DNA of 8,115 bases, taken from the NCBI GenBank assembly GCA_049585815.1, contig JBAVAR010000166.1, forward strand, positions 1 through 8,115, given 5' to 3'. This DNA is from DATLSM01 sp049585815 (GTDB lineage Bacteria; Actinomycetota; Thermoleophilia; Solirubrobacterales; 70-9). Position 1 is the stretch's first letter. Each line of letters begins with the position of its first letter. The position numbers and the translations under genes were made by a program. This document shows positions 1 through 5,427 of the stretch, piece by piece. Below the pieces are notes generated by a model that saw only the letters and a program-made list of their open reading frames with translations, did not search any database and was not told where the DNA came from.

Positions 1-254
1 CGAGCAAAGCGAAAGCGAAAACGGCCAGAAAAGCCAAATCTGTGAAAACTAAAACGGCTAAAACGGCGAAACGCACGAAAGCGAAAGTCGCGAAAAAAGC
101 GGCGGCGGCGAAATCGACAAAAACCAAAGTCGCGAAAAAAGCCAAATCGAAAACCAAAAGCGTCAAAGCGAAAGTCACGAAAAAAGCCAAAACCGCCCAG
201 AAAACGAAAACCCGCGCCAAAGCGAAAACAGCGACGAAAAAACGGCGCCGCTAG
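1..254 (+). CDS. Lysine/alanine-rich histone-H1-like basic protein, C-terminal part (partial)
   Basis: The reading frame is open from the left edge (first full codon at 3) to a TAG at 252-254, so the true start lies outside the window; the GTG at 42 is probably internal. The visible 83 residues are almost only Lys, Ala, Thr, Val and Ser, with KAKVAKKA-type units and an RRR ending. Such tails occur in eukaryotic H1, chlamydial Hc1/Hc2-like proteins and the C-terminal extension of actinobacterial HU (HupB), where they bind and compact DNA. I infer a nucleoid-associated protein. Whether a folded HU domain lies upstream cannot be seen. All 32 lysines use AAA, although neighbouring GC-rich genes mostly use AAG. 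It could also be a low-complexity tail of an unrelated protein. Confidence 0.75.
   Translation, partial: SKAKAKTARKAKSVKTKTAKTAKRTKAKVAKKAAAAKSTKTKVAKKAKSKTKSVKAKVTKKAKTAQKTKTRAKAKTATKKRRR
81..187 (+). repeat. Three imperfect 20-bp direct repeats within the basic tail
   Basis: Near-identical 20-mers lie at 81-100, 123-142 and 168-187. All follow the pattern (GCG/ACC)AAAGT(CG/CA)CGAAAAAAGC and encode (A/T)KV(A/T)KKA. Spacing is 42 and 45 bp, a multiple of three, so gain or loss of a unit keeps the frame. This looks like expansion of the tail by internal duplication. Confidence 0.7.
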
Positions 255-383
255 CCAGACCGGGGTGCGATCGGCTGCTCCAGTTGCGGCGCGTCATCCC
301 TGACTTCGTTGCCGAGCTTTGGCTGAGGCGCGGGCTGGCACCGAGTAGCTTTCGCCGCCCTCACTGCGTCGGTGGAACCGTGC

Positions 384-412
384 TTGCCTGCGTCCTGGGC
401 CGGGGATAGGCT
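384..412 (+). promoter_or_regulatory. Sigma-70-type promoter for the membrane-protein gene
   Basis: A TTGCCT -35 box (384-389) is separated by exactly 17 bp from a TAGGCT -10 box (407-412), which fits actinobacterial housekeeping promoters (TTGNCN, 17 bp, TANNNT). A start near 419 would leave a leader of about 25 nt containing the GGAGG at 432-436. It is the only hexamer pair in the window with ideal spacing. Confidence 0.5.
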
Positions 413-443
413 GCGATCGATCCCGTCGAGTGGAGGCCTTGGA

Positions 444-836
444 ATGAACCTCGCGCGCACCATCTACCGCTACCTGGTCGTGGTGCTCGTCGTCGACGTT
501 GTCGTTCAGTTCTTTCTGGCCGGCGCGGGGGTGTTTCGTGCCGACGGTGGTGTTGCCCATGAATCGAGCGCCTTTGACCCCCACCGAACCAACGGCACCG
601 TGATCCAGTTCATCGCCCTACTCGTGCTGCTCGCGGCGATCGCCGCTCGCAACGGGCGCTGGAAGCCGGCGCTCGCTGTATTCGTGCTCAGCATCGTCCA
701 GATCTTTCTCGCGATTGGCGGTTGGGCCGGCGGCCTTCACCCACTCGGCGGCCTGCTCATCCTCGGCATCTCGGGCTGGATGGCCCACGACGCCTGGCGA
801 GGCCGCTCTTCGGCTGAGGTATCCCGGCAGGCCTAA
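444..836 (+). CDS. DUF6220-like four-helix integral membrane protein
   Basis: A 130-residue protein starting at the ATG at 444, which has GGAGG at 432-436, seven bases upstream; a more upstream in-frame ATG at 372 lacks this and would precede the predicted promoter. Four hydrophobic segments are visible at about residues 8-30, 52-69, 74-92 and 97-115, with short loops. Family-like features are the N-terminal IYRYL followed by a VVQFFLAG stretch, the FDPHRxxG motif before helix 2 (His47) and LHPLGG at the start of helix 4 (His99). This pattern matches my recollection of DUF6220, a family of small actinobacterial membrane proteins of unknown function. The histidines near helix ends could bind a cofactor such as haem, but that is conjecture. 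It seems to be transcribed from its own promoter at 384-412. Confidence 0.8.
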   Translation: MNLARTIYRYLVVVLVVDVVVQFFLAGAGVFRADGGVAHESSAFDPHRTNGTVIQFIALLVLLAAIAARNGRWKPALAVFVLSIVQIFLAIGGWAGGLHPLGGLLILGISGWMAHDAWRGRSSAEVSRQA

Positions 837-974
837 ATGCTCGCCATACGCTCCAGGGTCGAGGGCGACGCTACTGTCACCACTCCGTCTGGATATGCCT
901 TCGGCGCCGGGGGGCGGCTCTCGCAGGCGCGAGTTGTGCGCGACGGAATCGAGGCGCATAGGATGGCATCCTGA
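837..974 (+). CDS. Possible 45-residue ORF linking the two flanking genes
   Basis: An ATG directly abuts the stop of the membrane-protein gene (TAAATG, 834-839), and the frame runs 45 codons to a TGA at 972-974 that overlaps the next start by one base (TGATG). Both junctions are typical of translational coupling. The peptide begins MLAIRSRVEGDATV and has no membrane segment or recognised domain. About three quarters of third positions are G or C, weaker than in the neighbours, and there is no strong ribosome binding site, only GCAGG before the stop. It may be an unannotated small gene, or a chance frame between two real genes. Confidence 0.25.
   Translation: MLAIRSRVEGDATVTTPSGYAFGAGGRLSQARVVRDGIEAHRMAS
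934..972 (+). promoter_or_regulatory. Possible near-leaderless promoter and small palindrome before the DUF4232 gene
   Basis: TAGGAT at 959-964 fits a -10 box, with TTGTGC at 934-939 as a poor -35 (19-bp spacer). Initiation about seven bases downstream would fall within a few bases of the ATG at 974, giving an almost leaderless mRNA. The same bases form the perfect inverted repeat AGGATG-G-CATCCT (960-972), which may be a protein-binding site or chance. AGGA at 960-963 can alternatively serve as a weak ribosome binding site. Confidence 0.25.
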
Positions 975-1495
975 TGAGGGTCAGGTTCGCCTTGCTCATC
1001 CTTGCCTGCGTCGTTGCCGCACCGCTCTCGGCGCCGCCGCTCTCGGCCGCCTCGCCCACCGGCGTTTCGACCCCGGCTTGTAAGACCGCGGGACTTGTGA
1101 TCTGGATCCCCGACGGGCGCGGCAACGGCACCGCCGGCAGTATTTATTACCGGCTTGAGTTCACCAACCTTTCGGGGCGGACCTGCACGCTTTCGGGCTT
1201 CCCTACCGCGGTCGCCATCGGTCTCAACGGACGCCGGCTCGGCCAGCAGGCCAAGCTCGAATCCGCTCAGAAGCCCGGCCTGGTGAAGCTGGTCGCCGGC
1301 GGCTCTGCTGCCGCACAGCTACGGATCGTTGAGGCCGGCGCGATCCGGGCCGCTTCGTGCGATCCGGCGATGGCCGCCGGGCTAAGCGTCAGCCCGCCGG
1401 GGCAGAGTTCTTCGCGCTCCGTTCCGCTCCCCTTCGAAGCCTGTGCACGGGGCACCAGCGTCCTCTCGGTGGGCCCCTTCAAGCTCGCCAACTAA
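974..1495 (+). CDS. Secreted DUF4232-domain protein
   Basis: A 173-residue exported protein. Residues 1-25 form a signal peptide (MRVRFALLIL, then an Ala-rich stretch ending near LSAAS). The mature part is a DUF4232-type beta domain: Cys36 opens it, followed by YYRLEFTNLSGRTCTLSGFP at about 58-77, a basic-to-Gly 'VKLVAGGSAAAQLRI' stretch at 104-118, and Cys129 and Cys157 near the end. The four mature cysteines (36, 71, 129, 157) could make two disulfides. DUF4232 is a widespread actinobacterial extracytoplasmic domain of unknown function, often on lipoproteins; here there is no lipobox, so I expect a released or envelope-associated protein. The ATG at 974 is preferred because it starts the signal peptide; an ATG at 963 in the same frame as the preceding short ORF stops at once. 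Confidence 0.85.
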   Translation: MRVRFALLILACVVAAPLSAPPLSAASPTGVSTPACKTAGLVIWIPDGRGNGTAGSIYYRLEFTNLSGRTCTLSGFPTAVAIGLNGRRLGQQAKLESAQKPGLVKLVAGGSAAAQLRIVEAGAIRAASCDPAMAAGLSVSPPGQSSSRSVPLPFEACARGTSVLSVGPFKLAN

Positions 1496-1694
1496 GACAG
1501 TGGGGATGGCCTCGTGGCGGCCGGATCGCCGTCGCGGCCGAAGAGGGTGATCGCCTCGTTGGACACTTGCGGCCATACATAGTTGTCAGCAAGGCCCACC
1601 TCCGGGCCGCCCACACCTCTTTCTCGGGACGATCAAAGCAACCAGAGATCTAAAGCGCTGAAACGATCCTGATCAATCACAAGGTCTCCACATC

Positions 1695-2528
1695 ATGGAG
1701 GCAACAACTGCTGCGGACACCAGGCCGAAGTGGGCCGAGCTCGCCTACGAAGCGATCGCCCCTGTCTACGACGACTTCACCGCCCACCACGATTACGAAC
1801 TCTGGCTGGCAAACGTGCTGCCGGCACTTGAGCGCTGCGGCCTGCGCCACGGCCGTCTCCTCGACGTCGGCTGCGGCACCGGCAAGAGCTTCATCCCGAT
1901 GCTCGAGCGTGGCTGGCGGGTGGCCGCCTGCGACATTTCGGCCTCGATGGTCGAGCTGGCGCGAGCCAAGGCCGGGGGGGAGGCGCAGCTCTCGGTGGCC
2001 GATATGCGCGACCTGCCGAGGTTTGGGCAATTCGACCTCGTCTGGGCGCTCGACGACGCGGTCAACTACCTACTTGACACCGAGGAGTTGGCTGCGGCAC
2101 TGACCGGCATGCGGGCCAATCTGGCGCCAGGCGGGCTGCTGCTGTTTGACGTCAACACCCTTCACACCTATCGCACCTTTTTCGCCGAAACGGTCATCGT
2201 TGAGGCCTCCGGACGCCGGCTGACCTGGACCGGACAGGGTTCTCCAGAGACCTCACCGAGGTCGATCAGCGAGGCCAGCTTCGAGGTAGAGACGAGCGAG
2301 GGGCGCAGCCACCCCGGCGAGGGGATCGAGACCGAGCTCCACCGCCAGCGCCATTTCCCCGAAGCGGAGGTGCTGGCGACGCTGCAGCGGGCCGGTCTTC
2401 AGTGCCTGCAGGTCTTCGGCCAGGGATTCGACGCCGTCCTGCGGCAGCCGCTGGACGACTTGGACCACTCCAAGGCCATCTACATCGCGGCGCCGTTGCC
2501 CTCCGCCAGCGGTGAGCGCCCGTGCTGA
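1695..2528 (+). CDS. Class I SAM-dependent methyltransferase
   Basis: A 277-residue cytoplasmic methyltransferase. The Rossmann motif I is LLDVGCGTGKS (55-65), the acidic residue binding the SAM ribose is Asp80 in ACDIS, the adenine-contact segment is ADMRDLP (102-108), and FDLVWALDDAVNYL (113-126) and ANLAPGGLLLFDVN (141-154) are motifs II-III. The N-terminal YEAIAPVYDDFTAHHDYELW is typical of Methyltransf_25/11 enzymes acting on small molecules or peptides; the substrate is not readable. The C-terminal part (about 165-277) is a family-like extra beta region. The start ATG has only a weak AAGG 11 bases upstream. Its stop overlaps the start of the E1-like gene by seven bases (GTGCTGA), so the two are co-translated and probably act on the same product. 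Confidence 0.9.
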   Translation: MEATTAADTRPKWAELAYEAIAPVYDDFTAHHDYELWLANVLPALERCGLRHGRLLDVGCGTGKSFIPMLERGWRVAACDISASMVELARAKAGGEAQLSVADMRDLPRFGQFDLVWALDDAVNYLLDTEELAAALTGMRANLAPGGLLLFDVNTLHTYRTFFAETVIVEASGRRLTWTGQGSPETSPRSISEASFEVETSEGRSHPGEGIETELHRQRHFPEAEVLATLQRAGLQCLQVFGQGFDAVLRQPLDDLDHSKAIYIAAPLPSASGERPC

Positions 2529-3631
2529 GACCGCGGATCAAGAGGACTACCGAGCCGATCGGGTCGCCCAACGGCGACATCTACCTGATGCGGCCCAGCG
2601 CCAGCGCCGACATCCGCATCGAGAACCCAGACGCCGAGCAGCGCCAGCTGCTGGCGGCACTCGACGGCAAGTGCACCACCACCCAGCTCGAGGCACGCTT
2701 CGGTCAGCAGGCCGTCCGCGATCTGGTCTCCCAGCTCCAGGAGCTCGAGGTGATCGAGGACGCGGCCGATGATGAGCACGTTCCCGCGGCCGAGCTCGCC
2801 CGCTTCGATCGCCAGATCCGCTACTTCAGCGACATCGGCAGCGGCGCACCGACTCCCTCTGAATGCCAGGACCGGCTGCGCGAAGCGCGCATCGCCGTGA
2901 TCGGGGTGGGTGGGCTCGGGGGCTGGGCCGCCTGGGCGCTCGCCTGCTGCGGAGTGGGGGAGATCTGGTTGATCGACGGTGACCGGGTCGAGGTCAGCAA
3001 CTTCAACCGCCAGATCCTCTACACCGAGGCTGACATCGGCCGACCTAAGGTGAAGGCTGCTGCCGAGCGTCTTTCCGCCTTCAACTCCGCGATGCGAATC
3101 GAGGCAACGGCGAAGCGGCTGCAGAGCGAGGCGCAGGTCGCCGAGTTCATCGCTGGCTCCGACGTCGTCATCGATGCCGCCGACTGGCCCGCCCACGAGA
3201 TCGAGCGCTGGGTCAACTCCGCCTGCTTCGCCGCCAACATTCCTTACATCACGATGAGCCACTTCCCTCCGGTCGCCCGCGTCGGCCCCCTCTTCGTCCC
3301 CGGGGTGACCGGCTGCTTCGCCTGTCAGGAGGCGGCTTTCCGTCGCGACTACCCGCTCTTTGACGTCGCAATCGAACAGCGCCGTGCCCAACCATCCCCC
3401 GCCGCGACGCTGGGTCCGGCCTGCGGGCTGATCGGCGGCCAGGTTGGGTTGGAGGTCATGCACTACCTCACCGGCCTCGCCCAGCCGTCGACCCTCGGCA
3501 TCTCCCACATCTATGACCTGCGCACGATGGAGGTCAGGCGCGAGCAGGTAGCGCCCGAGCCCGGCTGTGTGGTCTGCGCTGCGACGCAACCCCACACCGC
3601 CGAGCCTCTCCGAAACGCTACGCCTGCTTAG
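2522..3631 (+). CDS. ThiF/MoeB/MccB-like E1 adenylyltransferase with N-terminal peptide-recognition-like domain
   Basis: A 369-residue protein starting at GTG 2522, with GGTGAG at 2511-2516 as ribosome binding site. Residues 1-85 resemble the PqqD-like RiPP recognition element: DAEQRQLLAALDGKCTTTQL (37-56), then a winged-helix-like stretch ending QELEVIED (73-80). Residues 93-355 form an E1 domain: RFDRQIRYF (94-102), the nucleotide-binding GVGGLGG (128-134), LIDGDRVEVSNFNRQ (150-164) with Asp152 and Arg163 for ATP, GRPKVKA (173-179), and a probable structural zinc site C265xxC268 ... C349xxC352. Relatives activate a carboxylate as the acyl-adenylate: MccB (microcin C7), PaaA (pantocin), TOMM-associated ThiF proteins, and MoeB/ThiF on sulfur carriers. 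The N-terminal domain favours a peptide substrate over a sulfur carrier. No ThiS/MoaD-like partner lies nearby. The exact reaction is unknown. Confidence 0.88.
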   Translation: MLRPRIKRTTEPIGSPNGDIYLMRPSASADIRIENPDAEQRQLLAALDGKCTTTQLEARFGQQAVRDLVSQLQELEVIEDAADDEHVPAAELARFDRQIRYFSDIGSGAPTPSECQDRLREARIAVIGVGGLGGWAAWALACCGVGEIWLIDGDRVEVSNFNRQILYTEADIGRPKVKAAAERLSAFNSAMRIEATAKRLQSEAQVAEFIAGSDVVIDAADWPAHEIERWVNSACFAANIPYITMSHFPPVARVGPLFVPGVTGCFACQEAAFRRDYPLFDVAIEQRRAQPSPAATLGPACGLIGGQVGLEVMHYLTGLAQPSTLGISHIYDLRTMEVRREQVAPEPGCVVCAATQPHTAEPLRNATPA

Positions 3632-3640
3632 CGGCGACAC

Positions 3641-3663
3641 TCGCGTAGCTCCCACCTACGCGA
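3641..3663. terminator. Hairpin between convergent genes (possible bidirectional terminator)
   Basis: TCGCGTAG (3641-3648) and CTACGCGA (3656-3663) form a perfect 8-bp stem with a 7-nt loop. It lies in the 24-bp gap between the convergent E1-like and sigma-factor genes and includes the sigma gene's stop codon. Neither side has a T-tract, so intrinsic termination would be weak. Confidence 0.4.
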
Positions 3664-4120
3664 TCACCTCCCGCAGCCTCTCCCGCGCACGGTGCAGCCT
3701 CACCTTCACCGTGCCCTCGGGAATGCCGAGGCGGCTGGCGATCGCCGACTGGGTCAGGTCCTCGCTGTAGCGCAGCGCCAGCAGCTCGCGGTCGCGCTCC
3801 GCCAACCGGCCGAGCGCGGCGTGGATATCGGCGCGCTCGGCAGTTGCCAGGACCCGCTCGTCATCGACGGCCTCCCCGACATCGATCGTCGCTACCGGAT
3901 CGGGTCTGATCCGACCACGGTCGCGAAAGGCCTCGTTGCGGACGATCGTCGCCAGCCACTGCTTACGGCACTCCACGTCGCGAAGCGTCGAGCGCCGCCG
4001 CCAGGCCCGTAGCAATGCCTCCTGCGCGATGTCCTCCGCTTCGCTCGGATTCCGCGCGTAGCGGTAGGCCAAGCGCAAACACAAACCGTGTGCCTCGCTC
4101 CACACCCAGCCATCGTCCAC
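3656..4120 (-). CDS. Orphan ECF-type RNA polymerase sigma factor
   Basis: A sigma-70 family protein with only regions 2 and 4, as in ECF factors. Counting from the GTG at 4120 (154 residues), region 2 covers about 9-70, with the core-binding motif SEAEDIAQEALLRAWR (26-41) and LATIVRNEAFRDRGR (56-70). Region 4 covers about 102-153, with a helix-turn-helix TQSAIASRLGIPEGTVKVR (123-141). The frame stays open to a TTG at 4177, but those 19 extra codons lie in AT-rich DNA, lack a ribosome binding site and would start inside the likely promoter region; I therefore prefer 4120, though its own binding site is weak too. No anti-sigma factor is adjacent: a convergent gene lies downstream and an ArsR-like gene upstream. 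How it is activated and what it transcribes are unknown. Confidence 0.88.
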   Translation of the reverse strand: MDDGWVWSEAHGLCLRLAYRYARNPSEAEDIAQEALLRAWRRRSTLRDVECRKQWLATIVRNEAFRDRGRIRPDPVATIDVGEAVDDERVLATAERADIHAALGRLAERDRELLALRYSEDLTQSAIASRLGIPEGTVKVRLHRARERLREVIA

Positions 4121-4124
4121 TGCA

Positions 4125-4212
4125 TCACTTTGAATTCTCGGAGTGATGATTTGTTCACAGTAACTGATTAAAAGCAAACCATAATATGTGAATATTAGAT
4201 TTAATTACAGTA
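4125..4212. promoter_or_regulatory. AT-rich island upstream of the sigma-factor gene, probable promoter region
   Basis: This stretch of about 90 bases is strikingly AT-rich in otherwise GC-rich DNA. On the minus strand it contains TATTAT (4186-4181), which could be the -10 box of the sigma gene and would place transcription start near 4174; no good -35 is visible. It also has the inverted repeats CAGT-A-ACTG (4159-4167) and AATAT-GTGA-ATATT (4183-4196), which may be operator half-sites. The composition could alternatively reflect foreign DNA. Confidence 0.35.
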
Positions 4213-4547
4213 AGGATCGGCACTTCACACCGTCCAGCGCAACTCCGGGTTCACCTAAACGCGCAGCGCGGCGCAGGGCAGTCAGCCGCGCTGCAGCCGC
4301 TACGGGTCGTTTTTTTTTGGACACTGCGTGTGCCGATGACGAACGCTGCGGGCGAGCTGCCGCTTCGCAGCATTTCTGCCTGGTGGGTGCCATCTGCGCA
4401 GCGAGGGAACCGCAGTGCTGATCACGACGACGCCCGTCTTTGACCGATGGGACAACGATCCATCTAGTGCGGCAGTTGGCTGCTATTGAGTCAGCGCAGG
4501 ACACACCAGCTCGCGCCAGGCATCCCGGGGTACTCAGAAAGAGCCGC
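4178..4547. other. Long gap without a recognisable gene
   Basis: Between the sigma-factor and ArsR-like genes I recognise no protein. A plus-strand GTG frame (4188-4421, 77 codons) ends in a cysteine-rich stretch, and a minus-strand frame (4504-4205) has no family resemblance; neither has a convincing ribosome binding site. What can be seen is the AT-rich island on the left and the inverted repeat plus T-tract at 4263-4318. The rest, 4319-4547, shows no clear structure. Confidence 0.5.
4263..4318 (+). terminator. Perfect 10-bp inverted repeat followed by a nine-T run (candidate terminator)
   Basis: GCAGCGCGGC (4263-4272) pairs perfectly with GCCGCGCTGC (4285-4294) across a 12-nt loop, and nine consecutive T follow at 4310-4318. 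The 15-nt gap between stem and T-run is longer than in a classical intrinsic terminator; a smaller CCG-CTA-CGG hairpin (4297-4305) sits closer. A nine-T run is rare in DNA this GC-rich. On the plus strand no recognised gene lies upstream, so the terminated transcript would be a small RNA or unrecognised ORF starting in the AT-rich island. Confidence 0.35.
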
Positions 4548-5222
4548 TCAGGACTTCTGCGCCGCGCTCTTTTGCTCGGCGCTTGGCGTTGGGAACCCCA
4601 GCAACGTCACCGATACAGAGAAGCCATCCTCACCCTTTGCCTCCGTCAACCGTTCCGCGCTTTCAGCCTGGATCTCCAGCGTCCGGTCAAGGCTCTCGGA
4701 AAGCATCGCGGTCAGGTCATTCCACCCGGTCTCATCGATGATCATCGGCGTCCAGCTCAGGTGTCTGTCCTCACGCGAGTCGAGGGCGTGGGTGCTGAGC
4801 GCCGATGCGGCGTCGTCGATCACCGCCCGCAACAGAGTTGCGCTCATCCCCGGTCGGATCGACTCCGGCAATAACGCGAACTCCTCGGCGTTGAGGAAGG
4901 CTCGCGAGGTCGCGCGGTAGTAGTGCTCGATCGCCCCCCGTCGCGGCTCGGTTTTGACCAGTTCCAGGCAGTCGCACTCGATCAGCACGTTCACGTGGTA
5001 GCTGACCTGGCTCAGGCCCTCGCCCAGCGCCTTGGCCAGTTCGCTCGGACTGGCGACCCGTTCGTTCAGGATTGAAAGCACGTCGGCGCGGATCGGGTGA
5101 CCGAGCGCCTTGACCAGGCGTTGATCGATCACCTCCAGCGGTTTCGTCGGCAGCTTGCTGTTTGACTTGGGGACCAAGGGAGCTTCCTCCAATCGTTGGG
5201 CGGCGACCTTCGACCACTCCAT
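4548..5222 (-). CDS. ArsR-like winged-helix transcriptional regulator
   Basis: A 224-residue DNA-binding protein. The ATG at 5222 is chosen because AGGGA lies five bases before it; a TTG at 5249 would add nine codons without a binding site. Residues 30-108 form an ArsR-type winged helix: LVKALGHPIRADVLSIL (36-52), the recognition-helix region SPSELAKALGEGLSQVSYHV (58-77), LIECDCLELVKTEPRRGAIE (80-99) as the wing, and HYYRAT. The usual ArsR metal-site ELCVCDL is absent, so it is unlikely to be a classical metal sensor. Residues 112-200 are mainly helical and may bind an effector or dimerise. It is transcribed away from the secreted-protein operon at 5712, with about 490 bp between them, and could control that region or itself. 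Confidence 0.88.
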   Translation of the reverse strand: MEWSKVAAQRLEEAPLVPKSNSKLPTKPLEVIDQRLVKALGHPIRADVLSILNERVASPSELAKALGEGLSQVSYHVNVLIECDCLELVKTEPRRGAIEHYYRATSRAFLNAEEFALLPESIRPGMSATLLRAVIDDAASALSTHALDSREDRHLSWTPMIIDETGWNDLTAMLSESLDRTLEIQAESAERLTEAKGEDGFSVSVTLLGFPTPSAEQKSAAQKS

Positions 5223-5266
5223 CGTATTCCCTGCAATCTCCGCCGCCAAACAATGGCCCGACTAGC

Positions 5267-5297
5267 GGAACTAATCAGATCGCTCGAAAGGTCCTAA
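5267..5297 (+). promoter_or_regulatory. Possible ECF-type promoter upstream of the 19-codon gene
   Basis: GGAACTA at 5267-5273, 17 bases, then GTCCTAA at 5291-5297 resembles the GGAAC ... GTC architecture of many ECF promoters. A start near 5304 would leave about 55 nt before the short gene at 5359. The ECF factor in this window is an obvious but untested candidate to read it. Short motifs of this kind do occur by chance. Confidence 0.3.
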
Positions 5298-5358
5298 GTA
5301 ATGCAACTCAAAACGCGCGTCGATTAGACCGCAGCGGATACGAAGGGGGTGAGTCAAG

Positions 5359-5418
5359 GTGAAGATCGAAAAGACCGAGCAGGTCGTCCCGATGGTCTCG
5401 ATTCACAAGCAGGGCTAG
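5359..5418 (+). CDS. Putative 19-residue peptide gene
   Basis: A GTG start at 5359 and a TAG at 5416-5418 enclose 19 codons for MKIEKTEQVVPMVSIHKQG (first residue encoded by GTG). AGGGGG at 5344-5349, nine bases before the start, is a good ribosome binding site. Seventeen of 19 third positions are G or C while first and second positions are clearly poorer in GC; this is the coding signature expected in a GC-rich genome and hard to get from non-coding DNA. The peptide is soluble, without signal sequence or cysteine. A perfect hairpin starts ten bases after the stop. It may be a leader peptide, a small regulatory protein or a RiPP precursor. I know no family match. Confidence 0.45.
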   Translation: MKIEKTEQVVPMVSIHKQG

Positions 5419-5427
5419 CGGTGAGCT

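Noticed and set aside
42..254. GTG at 42 as the start of a 70-residue lysine-rich protein
   Set aside because: The frame is open with the same Lys/Ala composition back to base 3, and there is no ribosome binding site before 42; it is an internal codon of a gene cut by the window edge.
372..443. Upstream ATG (372) of the membrane-protein gene
   Set aside because: It precedes the best promoter (384-412), has no ribosome binding site and would put polar, non-family residues before helix 1; ATG 444 has GGAGG at the right distance.
2480..3655. 391-codon minus-strand frame opposite the E1-like gene
   Set aside because: It mirrors the GC-biased codons of the convincing plus-strand E1 gene and shows no family of its own; a shadow frame.
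4121..4177. TTG start at 4177 for the sigma factor
   Set aside because: The added 19 residues are encoded by AT-rich DNA unlike the rest of the gene, have no ribosome binding site and overlap the probable promoter; they are not part of region 2.
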